From Pelobacter sp. UBA6812 (lineage in GTDB: Bacteria; Desulfobacterota; Desulfuromonadia; Desulfuromonadales; Syntrophotaleaceae): DNA of 41,046 nt. Position 1 is the stretch's first letter; each line of letters opens with the position of its first letter. Of this stretch, positions 1 to 7,618 are shown piece after piece. Position numbers and translations under genes: made by a program. The notes under the pieces were generated by a model that was given only the letters and a program-made list of their open reading frames with translations, was not told where the DNA came from and made no database searches. Where the stretch lies: the NCBI GenBank assembly GCA_002452265.1, contig DKEW01000061.1, positions 1 through 41,046 of the forward strand. Reading direction: 5' to 3'.

Positions 1-1
1 C

Positions 2-436
2 CCTGAGCGTCAGGCGGTGGAAAGTCTTGAAAGGGGTAAAGGGCTTTTCTCTTTTCGCGAAACCCTTGAAAACCGCCATGAATGTTGCCGTATCCGCAAA
101 GTCGAACCTCTCCAGAGGGCGCTAAAAGGTCTCGGCGGGTGGGTTGTCGGATTACGGCGTGAGCAAAGTGTGACGCGTGCTAATCTTCAAGCCCTTGAAG
201 TTGATCAGGCCCATGGCGGGATTATCAAAATTTCCCCATTGGTTAATTGGACCGAAAAGGACGTATGGGAGTATGCGGAAAAACATGCGTTGCCCATCAA
301 CCGCTTGCATCGCATGGGGTATCCCTCTATAGGCTGCGCTCCCTGTACACGAGCCATCGAGCCTGGGGAAGATTTAAGGGCGGGTCGCTGGTGGTGGGAG
401 AATCCAGAGCATAAGGAATGTGGTTTACATAAATAA
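2..436 (+). CDS. cysH: Assimilatory APS reductase, C-terminal part (5' end outside window)
   Basis: Reduces adenylylsulfate (APS) to sulfite with thioredoxin in the cytoplasm. The frame is open to the left edge, so the N-terminal nucleotide-binding part is missing. The visible part has a Cys-Cys pair (ECCRIRKVEPL), a later C-x2-C (GCAPCTRA) and the catalytic C-terminal ECGLH. In this family the CC...CxxC set ligates a [4Fe-4S] cluster and marks enzymes that use APS rather than PAPS; E. coli-type PAPS reductases lack it. The conserved SPLxxWTxxDVW stretch is also present. It leads a sulfate-assimilation cluster (cysD, cysN, sulfite reductase follow on the same strand). APS use fits the absence of a working APS kinase in the neighbouring CysN. 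The family is confident; only the upstream extent is unknown. Confidence 0.93.
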   Translation, partial: PERQAVESLERGKGLFSFRETLENRHECCRIRKVEPLQRALKGLGGWVVGLRREQSVTRANLQALEVDQAHGGIIKISPLVNWTEKDVWEYAEKHALPINRLHRMGYPSIGCAPCTRAIEPGEDLRAGRWWWENPEHKECGLHK

Positions 437-539
437 GGCCGATCCGGAAAAAACGGAAATCGCCTAAGAATAAGGCAATAGTCCGAATATCGACAGGCTT
501 CGGTCTGGAACCCGGGATAAAACCCCGATGGAGAACGTC

Positions 540-1433
540 ATGACACATCTGGAACAGTTGGAAGCGGAAAGTATTCACATTATTCGTGAGGTTGCTGCAG
601 AGTTCGAAAATCCGGTGATGCTTTATTCCATCGGTAAGGATTCAGCAGTGATGCTGCACCTGGCCCGCAAGGCCTTTTTTCCTGCGCGACCACCGTTTCC
701 GTTAATGCATGTCGATACGACCTGGAAGTTTCGGGAGATGATCACATTTCGCGACCAGATGGCAGCTGAATGCGGTTTCGATCTATTGGTACATATCAAT
801 GAGGAGGGTGTTCAACAGGGGATTAACCCGTTTGTCCACGGTTCGGCCGTGCACACCGACGTGATGAAGACCGAAGGTTTGAAGCAGGCTCTGGGCAAGT
901 ATAAATTTGATGCGGCTTTCGGAGGCGCCCGGCGTGACGAGGAAAAATCACGCGCCAAGGAGAGAATTTTCTCGTTTCGTACCGCCAGCCACCGCTGGGA
1001 TCCGAAAAGTCAGCGACCCGAACTGTGGAATATCTATAACGCCAAGGTTCAGCCTGGAGAAAGTATCCGTGCTTTCCCTCTCTCCAATTGGACCGAACTT
1101 GACGTATGGCAATACATTTATCTGGAGAATATTCCCATTGTCCCCCTCTATTTCGCAAAGGAGAGGCCGGTGGTGGAACGTGATGGCATGCTGATACTGG
1201 TTGACGATGACCGTTTGCAGCTGAGGTCGGGAGAAGAGATTCAAATCAAGTCGGTACGCTTTCGTACACTTGGTTGTTACCCCTTGACCGGTGCCGTGGA
1301 GTCGACGGCGGCAACCTTGCCAGACATTATCCAGGAGATGCTTTTGACCCGTACCTCCGAGCGTCAGGGTCGGCTCATCGATCACGACCAGAGCGGATCG
1401 ATGGAAAAGAAAAAGCAGGAAGGGTATTTCTGA
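540..1433 (+). CDS. cysD: Sulfate adenylyltransferase subunit 2 (ATP sulfurylase small subunit)
   Basis: With CysN, makes APS from ATP and sulfate, the first step of sulfate assimilation. The protein is collinear with E. coli CysD along its whole length: the PP-loop SIGKDSAVMLH near the N-terminus, GGARRDEEKSRAKER in the middle, FPLSNWTELDVWQYI, and the C-terminal TSERQGR and GYF. I chose ATG 540 because a GGAGA lies about 6 bases upstream of it; an in-frame ATG at 528 would add four residues but has a poorer ribosome site. The gap from cysH is about 100 bases with no terminator seen, so co-transcription is likely. Confidence 0.95.
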   Translation: MTHLEQLEAESIHIIREVAAEFENPVMLYSIGKDSAVMLHLARKAFFPARPPFPLMHVDTTWKFREMITFRDQMAAECGFDLLVHINEEGVQQGINPFVHGSAVHTDVMKTEGLKQALGKYKFDAAFGGARRDEEKSRAKERIFSFRTASHRWDPKSQRPELWNIYNAKVQPGESIRAFPLSNWTELDVWQYIYLENIPIVPLYFAKERPVVERDGMLILVDDDRLQLRSGEEIQIKSVRFRTLGCYPLTGAVESTAATLPDIIQEMLLTRTSERQGRLIDHDQSGSMEKKKQEGYF

Positions 1434-1468
1434 TCGAGCGCAGAAATCAGCTGTGAGGTATTAGCCGC

Positions 1469-1569
1469 AAGCTGTAAGTTAAAGCCTGTTTTTGTATCAA
1501 AAATAGCTTAATGATATTCGAGGATTTGTTGTTACTTACAGCTTATAGCTTCGAGCTTAAAGCTATAAA
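1469..1569 (+). repeat. Intergenic inverted repeat of the AGCTGTAAG type before cysN
   Basis: Between cysD and cysN, AAGCTGTAAGTTAAAGC (from 1469) is answered by an inverted ACTTACAGCTT (from 1533). Right after lies a perfect 8-bp hairpin, TATAGCTT (1544-1551) and AAGCTATA (1560-1567). A further small palindrome, TTTTTG-TAT-CAAAAA, sits at 1489-1503. A close relative of the first arm lies in the gap before kamA (13386-13404, reverse strand), so this looks like a dispersed short intergenic repeat rather than a gene-specific site. It could still fold in the cysD-cysN transcript. Confidence 0.55.
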
Positions 1570-1585
1570 AATCGGAGATTTTTAC

Positions 1586-3334
1586 ATGTCCCATCAATCG
1601 GAACTTATTGCTGAAGACATTCATGCATACCTTAAAAGCCAGGAAGAAAAAAGTTTGCTGCGTTTTATCACCTGCGGCAGCGTCGACGACGGCAAAAGCA
1701 CTCTTATAGGGCGCCTGTTGTGGGACTCCAAGATGGTTTTCGAGGACCAACTCGCGGCCTTGACCGCTGACAGCAAGAGAGTTGGCACCCAGGGGGAGAA
1801 TATCGATTACGCGCTGCTCCTCGATGGCCTGCAGGCTGAACGCGAGCAAGGTATCACCATCGATGTCGCTTATCGTTATTTCTCCACCGATAAGCGTAAG
1901 TTTATCGTGGCAGACACGCCTGGTCATGAGCAATATACCCGCAACATGGTTACCGGCGCTTCAACGGCACAGGTTGCGGTTATCCTCATCGATGCCCGTA
2001 AGGGGGTATTGACCCAGACTCGACGTCATAGTTACCTTGTGTCGTTGGTGGGCATCCGTCACGTGGTTCTGGCGATCAATAAAATGGATCTTGTTGATTA
2101 CAGTGCCAAGCGCTTCGAGACTATTTGCCGTGAGTACCAATTATTTGCATCGAGCCTAGGGTTTGATGATATCACTGCCATTCCGATTTCGGCTCTTGAA
2201 GGGGACAATATTCTGGGTGCCAGCGATCGTACCCCATGGTACGCGGGACCGTCCCTGATGGAACATCTGGAATCGGTGCAGGTCGAGGATTCCGCAGCAT
2301 CACAGCCATTCCGGTTGCCTGTGCAGTGGGTCAATCGTCCTAATCTCGATTTTCGCGGATTTTGCGGGACAATCACTTCCGGAACTATCCACACGGGCGA
2401 CGAGCTCGTGGTAACGTCATCCGGTAAAACCAGCCGCGTAGCGCGCATTGTCACTATGAATGGCGACCTGGAGGAAGCTGTCGCCGGCCAGGCCGTAACC
2501 CTCACACTGACCGATGAGATCGATATCAGCCGGGGTGACCTGCTGGCCGCACAGGATAAACGTCCTCAGCACAGTGATCAGCTTGAAGCAAAACTCGTGT
2601 GGTTGCACGAGCAAGCTTTGACTACCGGACGCAGTTATCTGCTCAAGACCTCCTCCGGTAGCGCGCCGGCGCAGGTTCGAGAAGTGAAATTCAAGGTTAA
2701 CGTCAATTCCCTTCATCAGGAGGGAGGCGGCAGTCTGACGCTGAATGAAGTCGGTATTTGTCAGATTATCGTCAGCAAAAAAATCGCCTTCGATCCTTAT
2801 CGTGAGAACAGGGCTACCGGCAGTTTTATCCTTATCGATAGGTTGACCAATGCTACGGTTGCGGCAGGCATGATCGAACGGACACTGACTGGCGGATCAG
2901 AGGTTGAATGGCAGACCCTTGCCATTGATAAAACCGCCAGGGCTGTCATCAAAGGGCAGCAGCCCAAAATATTATGGTTCAGTGCGCAGATGGGTGAAAA
3001 TCCAGAAAACATACCTGAGTTGTTGGAGAAAAAACTTCACAGTCTCGGGAGGCATACTTATCTGCTGGATAGCGCCGTTCTTAATAGCAACCCTGCGAAT
3101 GATGTCACTAATAATCAGTCGGTATTTCATAGACTGTTGGAAATGTCCAGGATTCTTGCCGATGCAGGGCTTATTGTTCTGGTTGACGCAACGTCTTTGA
3201 CAGAACCGTTCAAAATCCCGGCTGAATTGTTGACAGATGAGTGGCTCGAACTCGGTCATGGAGCGCTAACCGATAGGAACGATCTTGATCCTGATAAAGT
3301 CATTGAACAACTGGTCGAGGAGATTTTTGTCTGA
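1586..3334 (+). CDS. cysN: Sulfate adenylyltransferase subunit 1 (GTPase) with degenerate APS-kinase domain
   Basis: Regulatory GTPase subunit of ATP sulfurylase; GTP hydrolysis drives APS formation by CysD. GTPase motifs are intact: GSVDDGKST (G1), DTPGH (G3), NKMD (G4) and a following SAL (G5), then EF-Tu-like beta-barrel domains to about residue 440. The last 125 residues (about 2957-3331) align with APS kinase (CysC): LWF, then LEKKLHSLGRHTYLLD, then ADAGLIVL are recognisable. However, the P-loop position GLSGSGKST reads AQMGENPEN, and the DGDNVRHGL segment reads DSAVLNSNP. The domain is also shorter than a normal kinase of nearly 200 residues. I infer it is catalytically dead. Start ATG 1586 has GGAGA about 7 bases upstream; the longer frame from 1511 runs through repeat DNA and is unlikely. 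Confidence 0.93.
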   Translation: MSHQSELIAEDIHAYLKSQEEKSLLRFITCGSVDDGKSTLIGRLLWDSKMVFEDQLAALTADSKRVGTQGENIDYALLLDGLQAEREQGITIDVAYRYFSTDKRKFIVADTPGHEQYTRNMVTGASTAQVAVILIDARKGVLTQTRRHSYLVSLVGIRHVVLAINKMDLVDYSAKRFETICREYQLFASSLGFDDITAIPISALEGDNILGASDRTPWYAGPSLMEHLESVQVEDSAASQPFRLPVQWVNRPNLDFRGFCGTITSGTIHTGDELVVTSSGKTSRVARIVTMNGDLEEAVAGQAVTLTLTDEIDISRGDLLAAQDKRPQHSDQLEAKLVWLHEQALTTGRSYLLKTSSGSAPAQVREVKFKVNVNSLHQEGGGSLTLNEVGICQIIVSKKIAFDPYRENRATGSFILIDRLTNATVAAGMIERTLTGGSEVEWQTLAIDKTARAVIKGQQPKILWFSAQMGENPENIPELLEKKLHSLGRHTYLLDSAVLNSNPANDVTNNQSVFHRLLEMSRILADAGLIVLVDATSLTEPFKIPAELLTDEWLELGHGALTDRNDLDPDKVIEQLVEEIFV

Positions 3335-3337
3335 GCT

Positions 3338-3354
3338 GATACAAAAATTGTATC
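3338..3354 (+). promoter_or_regulatory. Perfect 7-bp palindrome after cysN
   Basis: GATACAA-AAA-TTGTATC lies three bases after the cysN stop, in the gap before the sulfite reductase gene. The half-site TTGTATC also occurs upstream of cysN (1492-1498). It could be an operator or a weak RNA hairpin; there is no T-tract, so it is not a convincing terminator. Confidence 0.3.
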
Positions 3355-3475
3355 TATGAATGGCTCTGACACTATTGACGTGTATTTATGTTGAGGGCAT
3401 ATTGAGGGTCTCCGGTCGGCTGACAATGGCTGACCGGCAGCACTTTTTCATCCCTCCAACCAAGGAATTTTCCTG

Positions 3476-4777
3476 ATGAACGATGGTGCAAATATCGATT
3501 ACCGAAACTTCAAAATCAACGGAATCTATCAGTACAACGATGCCGCTGACCTTATGGTAAGAGCTAAACTTCCAGCTGGCGTGCTTTCTGTGGTTCAGGC
3601 TGAAGCGATTTGTGATGTGTCTGAAAAATATTCCAACGGCATATTGCATCTCACTTGCCGGGGCAATGTCGAAATACATGGTTTGCGCGGGGACACTTTG
3701 CCGCAGGTTTTCCGGCGTTACAATGCTGTAGGGTTGACCACCCGTGGCGCTTGCGGCGGGGCCGTTCGCAGTGTCATTTGCGCTACCGCAGAAGGCGATG
3801 GCTTCTCAAGGATTCAGTTGCTGGCGCGGTGCCTGCACGATCATTTCACAGGCAATCCGCACTTTGAGGGGCTACCGAAAAAATTTAAGCTGGGTATCGA
3901 AAACGGTTATCTGGGTGCGCGGCATCTCTGTCAGGACCTGGTGATGGTTTATCTCGGGCAGGAAGACGGTCGTGATCTGTGTGATGTGTGGGTAGCCGGC
4001 GGCCTGGGGCGACAACCGCAAGAAGGTTTTCTTTTAGCCGGGAGGGTGTCCTTTGAACGCCTCATACCTCTGATTGAAGGCGTGGTAAAGGTCTATAAAA
4101 AGAATACTCCTGCAGGTAAGCGTCTCAAATATCTGCTTGCGGATATCGGGGAGGCTGAATTTCGAGCCTTGCTTTCAAAGGAAACCAGCGGTGCGCAGGT
4201 TTGTCCCGTTTCCACTCCCTTGGAGGATGCTTTAGACGGAGCATCCGCAGCTGGAGCTTGCGGTTGGATTGAGTTAGCTGTTTTTGCGGGGCAGCTACCG
4301 GCCGCCGAACTCCGTCGAATTGCAGGTGTTGTCCAAGATCTGGGTGACGGTTTTCTTGCCATCAGTCGCGATCAGAACGTGCTTGTATCCCTTGGTGTCG
4401 GCATTAATCCTGAGCCGTTGAAAGAGGCGCTGCGGGTAGCTGGATTGCTTAAACAGGAAGAAACCTTGCAGTGCCGAGTCTGTCCGGGCAGTCACCTCTG
4501 TACCAAGGGGTTGGTGCCGACACGCGATGTTGCCCGTCAACTCGATGCGATACTGGGCGATAGCAGTCGTGCTCTGAGTTGGGCTATTTCTGGATGTCCC
4601 AACAGTTGCTCTCAACCGCAACTGGCCGATTTCGGGATCATTGGGGTGCGCAAAGGCAGCGATAAAAAAGAGGCACTCTACGACCTCTACAAGCGATCTG
4701 GTAAGGGCTTTGGCAAGCCCCTTCGTGAAAAACTGAACCTAGATGAACTTCTTAAAACTGTCGCAGAATTTGGATAG
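3476..4777 (+). CDS. Siroheme/[4Fe-4S] assimilatory sulfite reductase
   Basis: Six-electron reduction of sulfite to sulfide, finishing the assimilatory route begun by cysD/N and cysH. It has the two-fold nitrite/sulfite reductase layout: ferredoxin-like half, siroheme half, ferredoxin-like half, then the C-terminal cluster module. The cluster cysteines are C-x5-C (CPGSHLC) and C-x3-C (CPNSC). Likely anion-binding basic residues are kept: the Arg of LTCRGNVEIHGL, the Arg of GAVRSV and the lysines of KKFKLGIE. At 433 residues it is shorter than typical ferredoxin-type enzymes (about 500 or more). The sequence alone does not exclude nitrite as substrate, but the operon points to sulfite. An AAGGA lies about 9 bases before the ATG. 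Confidence 0.88.
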   Translation: MNDGANIDYRNFKINGIYQYNDAADLMVRAKLPAGVLSVVQAEAICDVSEKYSNGILHLTCRGNVEIHGLRGDTLPQVFRRYNAVGLTTRGACGGAVRSVICATAEGDGFSRIQLLARCLHDHFTGNPHFEGLPKKFKLGIENGYLGARHLCQDLVMVYLGQEDGRDLCDVWVAGGLGRQPQEGFLLAGRVSFERLIPLIEGVVKVYKKNTPAGKRLKYLLADIGEAEFRALLSKETSGAQVCPVSTPLEDALDGASAAGACGWIELAVFAGQLPAAELRRIAGVVQDLGDGFLAISRDQNVLVSLGVGINPEPLKEALRVAGLLKQEETLQCRVCPGSHLCTKGLVPTRDVARQLDAILGDSSRALSWAISGCPNSCSQPQLADFGIIGVRKGSDKKEALYDLYKRSGKGFGKPLREKLNLDELLKTVAEFG

Positions 4778-4830
4778 TCACGGTATTCAAATAAAAACCT
4801 GAACAGGTCTCGAGATTGCACGCGACAAGG

Positions 4831-4862
4831 CGCCTCCCTTCACTAATGAAGGGAGGCGTTTT
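4831..4862 (+). terminator. Rho-independent terminator of the sulfate assimilation cluster
   Basis: A perfect 12-bp stem, CGCCTCCCTTCA / TGAAGGGAGGCG, with loop CTAA, followed by TTTT. It lies about 55 bases after the sulfite reductase stop. Confidence 0.9.
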
Positions 4863-4982
4863 GTCGTTTAGTTGGCCTGTATGTTTGAAGAGGACAAATC
4901 TTCTGTCCGTCTTGTTTTATAAAATAATGTTGTGGTTAGGTGGAGATTCTTTTGAGGGACAAAAAATAGCTAGTTCTAGTGA

Positions 4983-5010
4983 TTTACAAAAAATTAAAAA
5001 AATAGATAAT
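4983..5010 (+). promoter_or_regulatory. Possible sigma-70 promoter for the CoA-transferase gene
   Basis: TTTACA, 16 bases, GATAAT in an AT-rich stretch, placing the transcript start about 30 bases before ATG 5050. The preceding gene ends in a strong terminator, so a promoter is needed here. Confidence 0.4.
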
Positions 5011-5049
5011 CACTGCCATTAAATGACAATAAAAAGGAGTTCTATTTTT

Positions 5050-6597
5050 ATGAATGAAGATTTGATGGCCCGGATTCGCAATGAAAATTTATATGAAAGG
5101 ATCATGGCTCCTGCAGATTGTATCAAGTTTTTCAAAAATGGTCAGAGTCTGGGTTGGTCCGGTTTTACCACTGTAGGTTATCCCAAGGCTGTGCCCATTG
5201 CTTTGGCAGAATTCGTTGAGGAAAAAAGTCTTCAGGGGCAATTCAAGTTCAATCTATTTGTCGGTGCATCTGCCGGCACCGAAACTGAAGACCGGTGGGC
5301 TCGCAATAACATGATCGACCGTAGGTGGCCTTATGCTTCCGGACCTGCGTTGCGGAAGGGTGTTAACGACGGAAAAATACGCATGGGCGACAAACATCTG
5401 TCCATGTTTGCCCAGGACCTCAAATACGGTTTCTACACGAAAGAAAACCGTGGGCGTCTCGATCTTGCGATCATTGAGGCCTCGGCCATAGATGAATACG
5501 GCAATATCATCCTTTCCGGCGCGGTTGGAGCCGCCCCTGAAATAATCGATATAGCGGATCAGGTCATTGTGGAAATCAATACCGCGTTGCCATCTTTTGA
5601 AGGTATGCACGATATTTTGCCAACCGATCTGCCACCATCTCGCCAAGTTATTCCTATTACGAATGTGCGCCAAAAGGTCGGGACATCGTATGTTTCTGTC
5701 GACCAAGAAAAAATCATTGCGATTGTTGAATCCCGTCATAAGGATAATGGCGCTTCTCTGCCGGAAGCCGATTCGGTTTCCAAAACCATTGCCGGGCACA
5801 TCATCGATTTTTTCTCCGAGGAAGTCAGGGCCGGTCGGTTGCCGGACAACTTGCTTCCTTTGCAGTCGGGAGTTGGCGGTATCGCGAATGCGGTAGTGGC
5901 GGGGCTGGTGTCATCGCCGTTTAAAAACCTGACTGTTTTTACCGAAGTGTTGCAGGATAGTTTTCTGCCGTTTATCGATTCAGGGAAATGTGAATACATC
6001 AACTGCACCTCGTTGACCCTGTCAAATGAGGGTTTTTCTCAATGGTGGGAACGTTTCGACTTTTACAAAGATAAAGTTTTACTGCGCCCCCAACAAATTT
6101 CAAACAATCCTGAAGTCATAAGACGTTTGGGCGTGATTGCCATGAATACACCGGTCGAATTCGACATTTACGGGCATGCCAATTCGACCCATGTCGGCGG
6201 CACAAAGATGCTCAATGGTATCGGTGGATCCGGTGACTTTGAACGCAATGCCTATCTGTCGATCATGCACTGTCCCTCGGTACGCGGCACAGCTACCGAT
6301 CCCCTGGGTATATCTGGAGTGGTGCCCAAGGTACCTCATTGTGATCATACGGAGCATGATCTTGACGTGCTTGTAACGGAGCAGGGGTTGGCTGATTTAC
6401 GCGGTCTTTCTCCGTGGAATAGGGCCCGAGTCATCATCGACAAATGTGCGCATCCGGAATACCGCAGCTACTTGCATGATTATCTTGACCGGGCCATCTG
6501 TTCCACGGGCGGACACCATCAACCACATCTTTTGAGGGAATGTTACAAGATTTACGAAAGCCTTGAAGATAATGGAACTATGAGGTTTTGGCGTTAG
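5050..6597 (+). CDS. Acetyl-CoA hydrolase/transferase family: succinyl-CoA:acetate CoA-transferase
   Basis: Family I CoA-transferase of the Cat1/Ach1/AarC type, moving CoA between succinyl-CoA and acetate (or between acyl-CoAs) through a glutamyl-CoA intermediate. The likely catalytic Glu is in FTEVLQDSFLPFID, by analogy with the SEVxQD of AarC. GVGGIANAV and the C-terminal GLADLRGLSP are family hallmarks; the length of 515 residues is normal. Start ATG 5050 follows AAGGAG with about 11 bases; ATG 5023 would put that ribosome site inside the gene. Adjacent to an acetate permease, which supports acetate activation or acetate release coupled to the TCA cycle. True substrate choice (succinyl, propionyl, butyryl) cannot be read from sequence. 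Confidence 0.9.
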   Translation: MNEDLMARIRNENLYERIMAPADCIKFFKNGQSLGWSGFTTVGYPKAVPIALAEFVEEKSLQGQFKFNLFVGASAGTETEDRWARNNMIDRRWPYASGPALRKGVNDGKIRMGDKHLSMFAQDLKYGFYTKENRGRLDLAIIEASAIDEYGNIILSGAVGAAPEIIDIADQVIVEINTALPSFEGMHDILPTDLPPSRQVIPITNVRQKVGTSYVSVDQEKIIAIVESRHKDNGASLPEADSVSKTIAGHIIDFFSEEVRAGRLPDNLLPLQSGVGGIANAVVAGLVSSPFKNLTVFTEVLQDSFLPFIDSGKCEYINCTSLTLSNEGFSQWWERFDFYKDKVLLRPQQISNNPEVIRRLGVIAMNTPVEFDIYGHANSTHVGGTKMLNGIGGSGDFERNAYLSIMHCPSVRGTATDPLGISGVVPKVPHCDHTEHDLDVLVTEQGLADLRGLSPWNRARVIIDKCAHPEYRSYLHDYLDRAICSTGGHHQPHLLRECYKIYESLEDNGTMRFWR

Positions 6598-6641
6598 GGC
6601 AATGATAGGTAAACAAACTATTTGCAATGCAGGAGTTTGGC

Positions 6642-7232
6642 ATGACAGAGATTAAACAGGGTAATCCCGCCGTGGTGGGGTTGGCAGGATTTGGAATGAC
6701 AACCCTTTTGTTGCAGTTTCACAACCTTGGCTGGTGTGGAACCGGCGTGGTATTTTGCGCGGCATTGGTTTTGGGTGGCGCTGCGCAGTTGATTGCGGGG
6801 CTTCAGGAATTCAGGTGCGGCAATAATTTCGGGTACAGTGCGTTTACCGTCTATGGGGCTTTTTGGATTGCTCTTGGTCTGATCTGGTTGGTACTCGATC
6901 TGCAGAGTGGGGTCGATACTTTCATCGGTCCTCATCTAAAAGTTACGCACCTGGATATCGGGTTCTTTTTGTTGGGATTTACCCTGTATACGGCAATTAT
7001 GTGGTGCGCATCATTAAAAATCCACGGAGCCATGGCCTTTACGTTCACCACATTGTTGCTCGGTTTTATAGGTCTGGACCTTGTGTTTTTGCTTGATTTC
7101 AAGGTCGTGATGACGCTGACGGCTATCGACCTGATTTTGTGTGCCCTTTCGGCCTGGTATATGATGGCTGGCATTGTATTTTATCAGGTCTTTGGCAAGC
7201 CGGTGCTGCCTATGGGCAAAGCTTGGCTCTGA
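6642..7232 (+). CDS. Acetate transporter, GPR1/FUN34/YaaH (SatP) family
   Basis: Inner-membrane acetate/succinate permease or channel. The signature NPAxxGLxGFGMTT is present at the N-terminus (NPAVVGLAGFGMTT), followed by six hydrophobic segments over about 195 residues, the family's normal size and topology. AGGAG at 6631-6635 sits 6 bases before ATG 6642, so I prefer this to ATG 6627. It starts about 45 bases after the CoA-transferase stop and is probably in the same transcript, pairing uptake or export of acetate with its CoA-transferase. Confidence 0.9.
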   Translation: MTEIKQGNPAVVGLAGFGMTTLLLQFHNLGWCGTGVVFCAALVLGGAAQLIAGLQEFRCGNNFGYSAFTVYGAFWIALGLIWLVLDLQSGVDTFIGPHLKVTHLDIGFFLLGFTLYTAIMWCASLKIHGAMAFTFTTLLLGFIGLDLVFLLDFKVVMTLTAIDLILCALSAWYMMAGIVFYQVFGKPVLPMGKAWL

Positions 7233-7314
7233 TATGCAGTTGGAGTTTATCTCTGTCTATTTTTGACGTTAACGGATTCAAGGATAGGTAAGTAATATTT
7301 CTTTGAAGATAATA

Positions 7315-7351
7315 AGCCCCCTGGCTTGACGGCCCAGGGGGCTTTGTTTTT
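7315..7351 (+). terminator. Rho-independent terminator after the acetate transporter
   Basis: 10-bp stem AGCCCCCTGG / CCAGGGGGCT with an interrupted T-tract (TTGTTTTT). It closes the CoA-transferase and permease transcript. Confidence 0.9.
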
Positions 7352-7482
7352 GTGCGTCAGTTCACTGTCGGCCTGTAAGCAGTTGCTGGTACGCTGTGTT
7401 GAAAAACTTGGTTAATCGATAGAGACCTGAATATTAAACAAAAAAGTGTGTAAAAGTGACGATAGAACATATATTAACGATA

Positions 7483-7512
7483 TTGTAGATCGTGTTTTAC
7501 TAGAAGTATTAT
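7483..7512 (+). promoter_or_regulatory. Possible promoter in the leader of PEP carboxykinase
   Basis: TTGTAG, 18 bases, TATTAT in the AT-rich 270-base gap between the terminator and pckG. It would give a leader of about 100 bases. Nothing else in the gap is recognised; a short imperfect repeat (ACGAT...ATCGT, 7477-7492) overlaps the -35 region. Confidence 0.35.
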
Positions 7513-7618
7513 ATGTCTGCACTGTACATTAATTAGTGGGTGGCTAAATGATGGAAAAGCATTAAAATTAAAAGAAAGAATGATCGATTAAATCAAATTT
7601 ACTGCATGGGAGGGTATG

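Noticed and set aside
823..1385. Long minus-strand frames over cysD
   Set aside because: Shadows of a highly conserved plus-strand gene; no independent motif or start signal.
4816..5022. 68-codon plus-strand frame after the sulfite reductase gene
   Set aside because: It runs straight through the terminator hairpin, has no ribosome site, starts with TTG and shows no domain.
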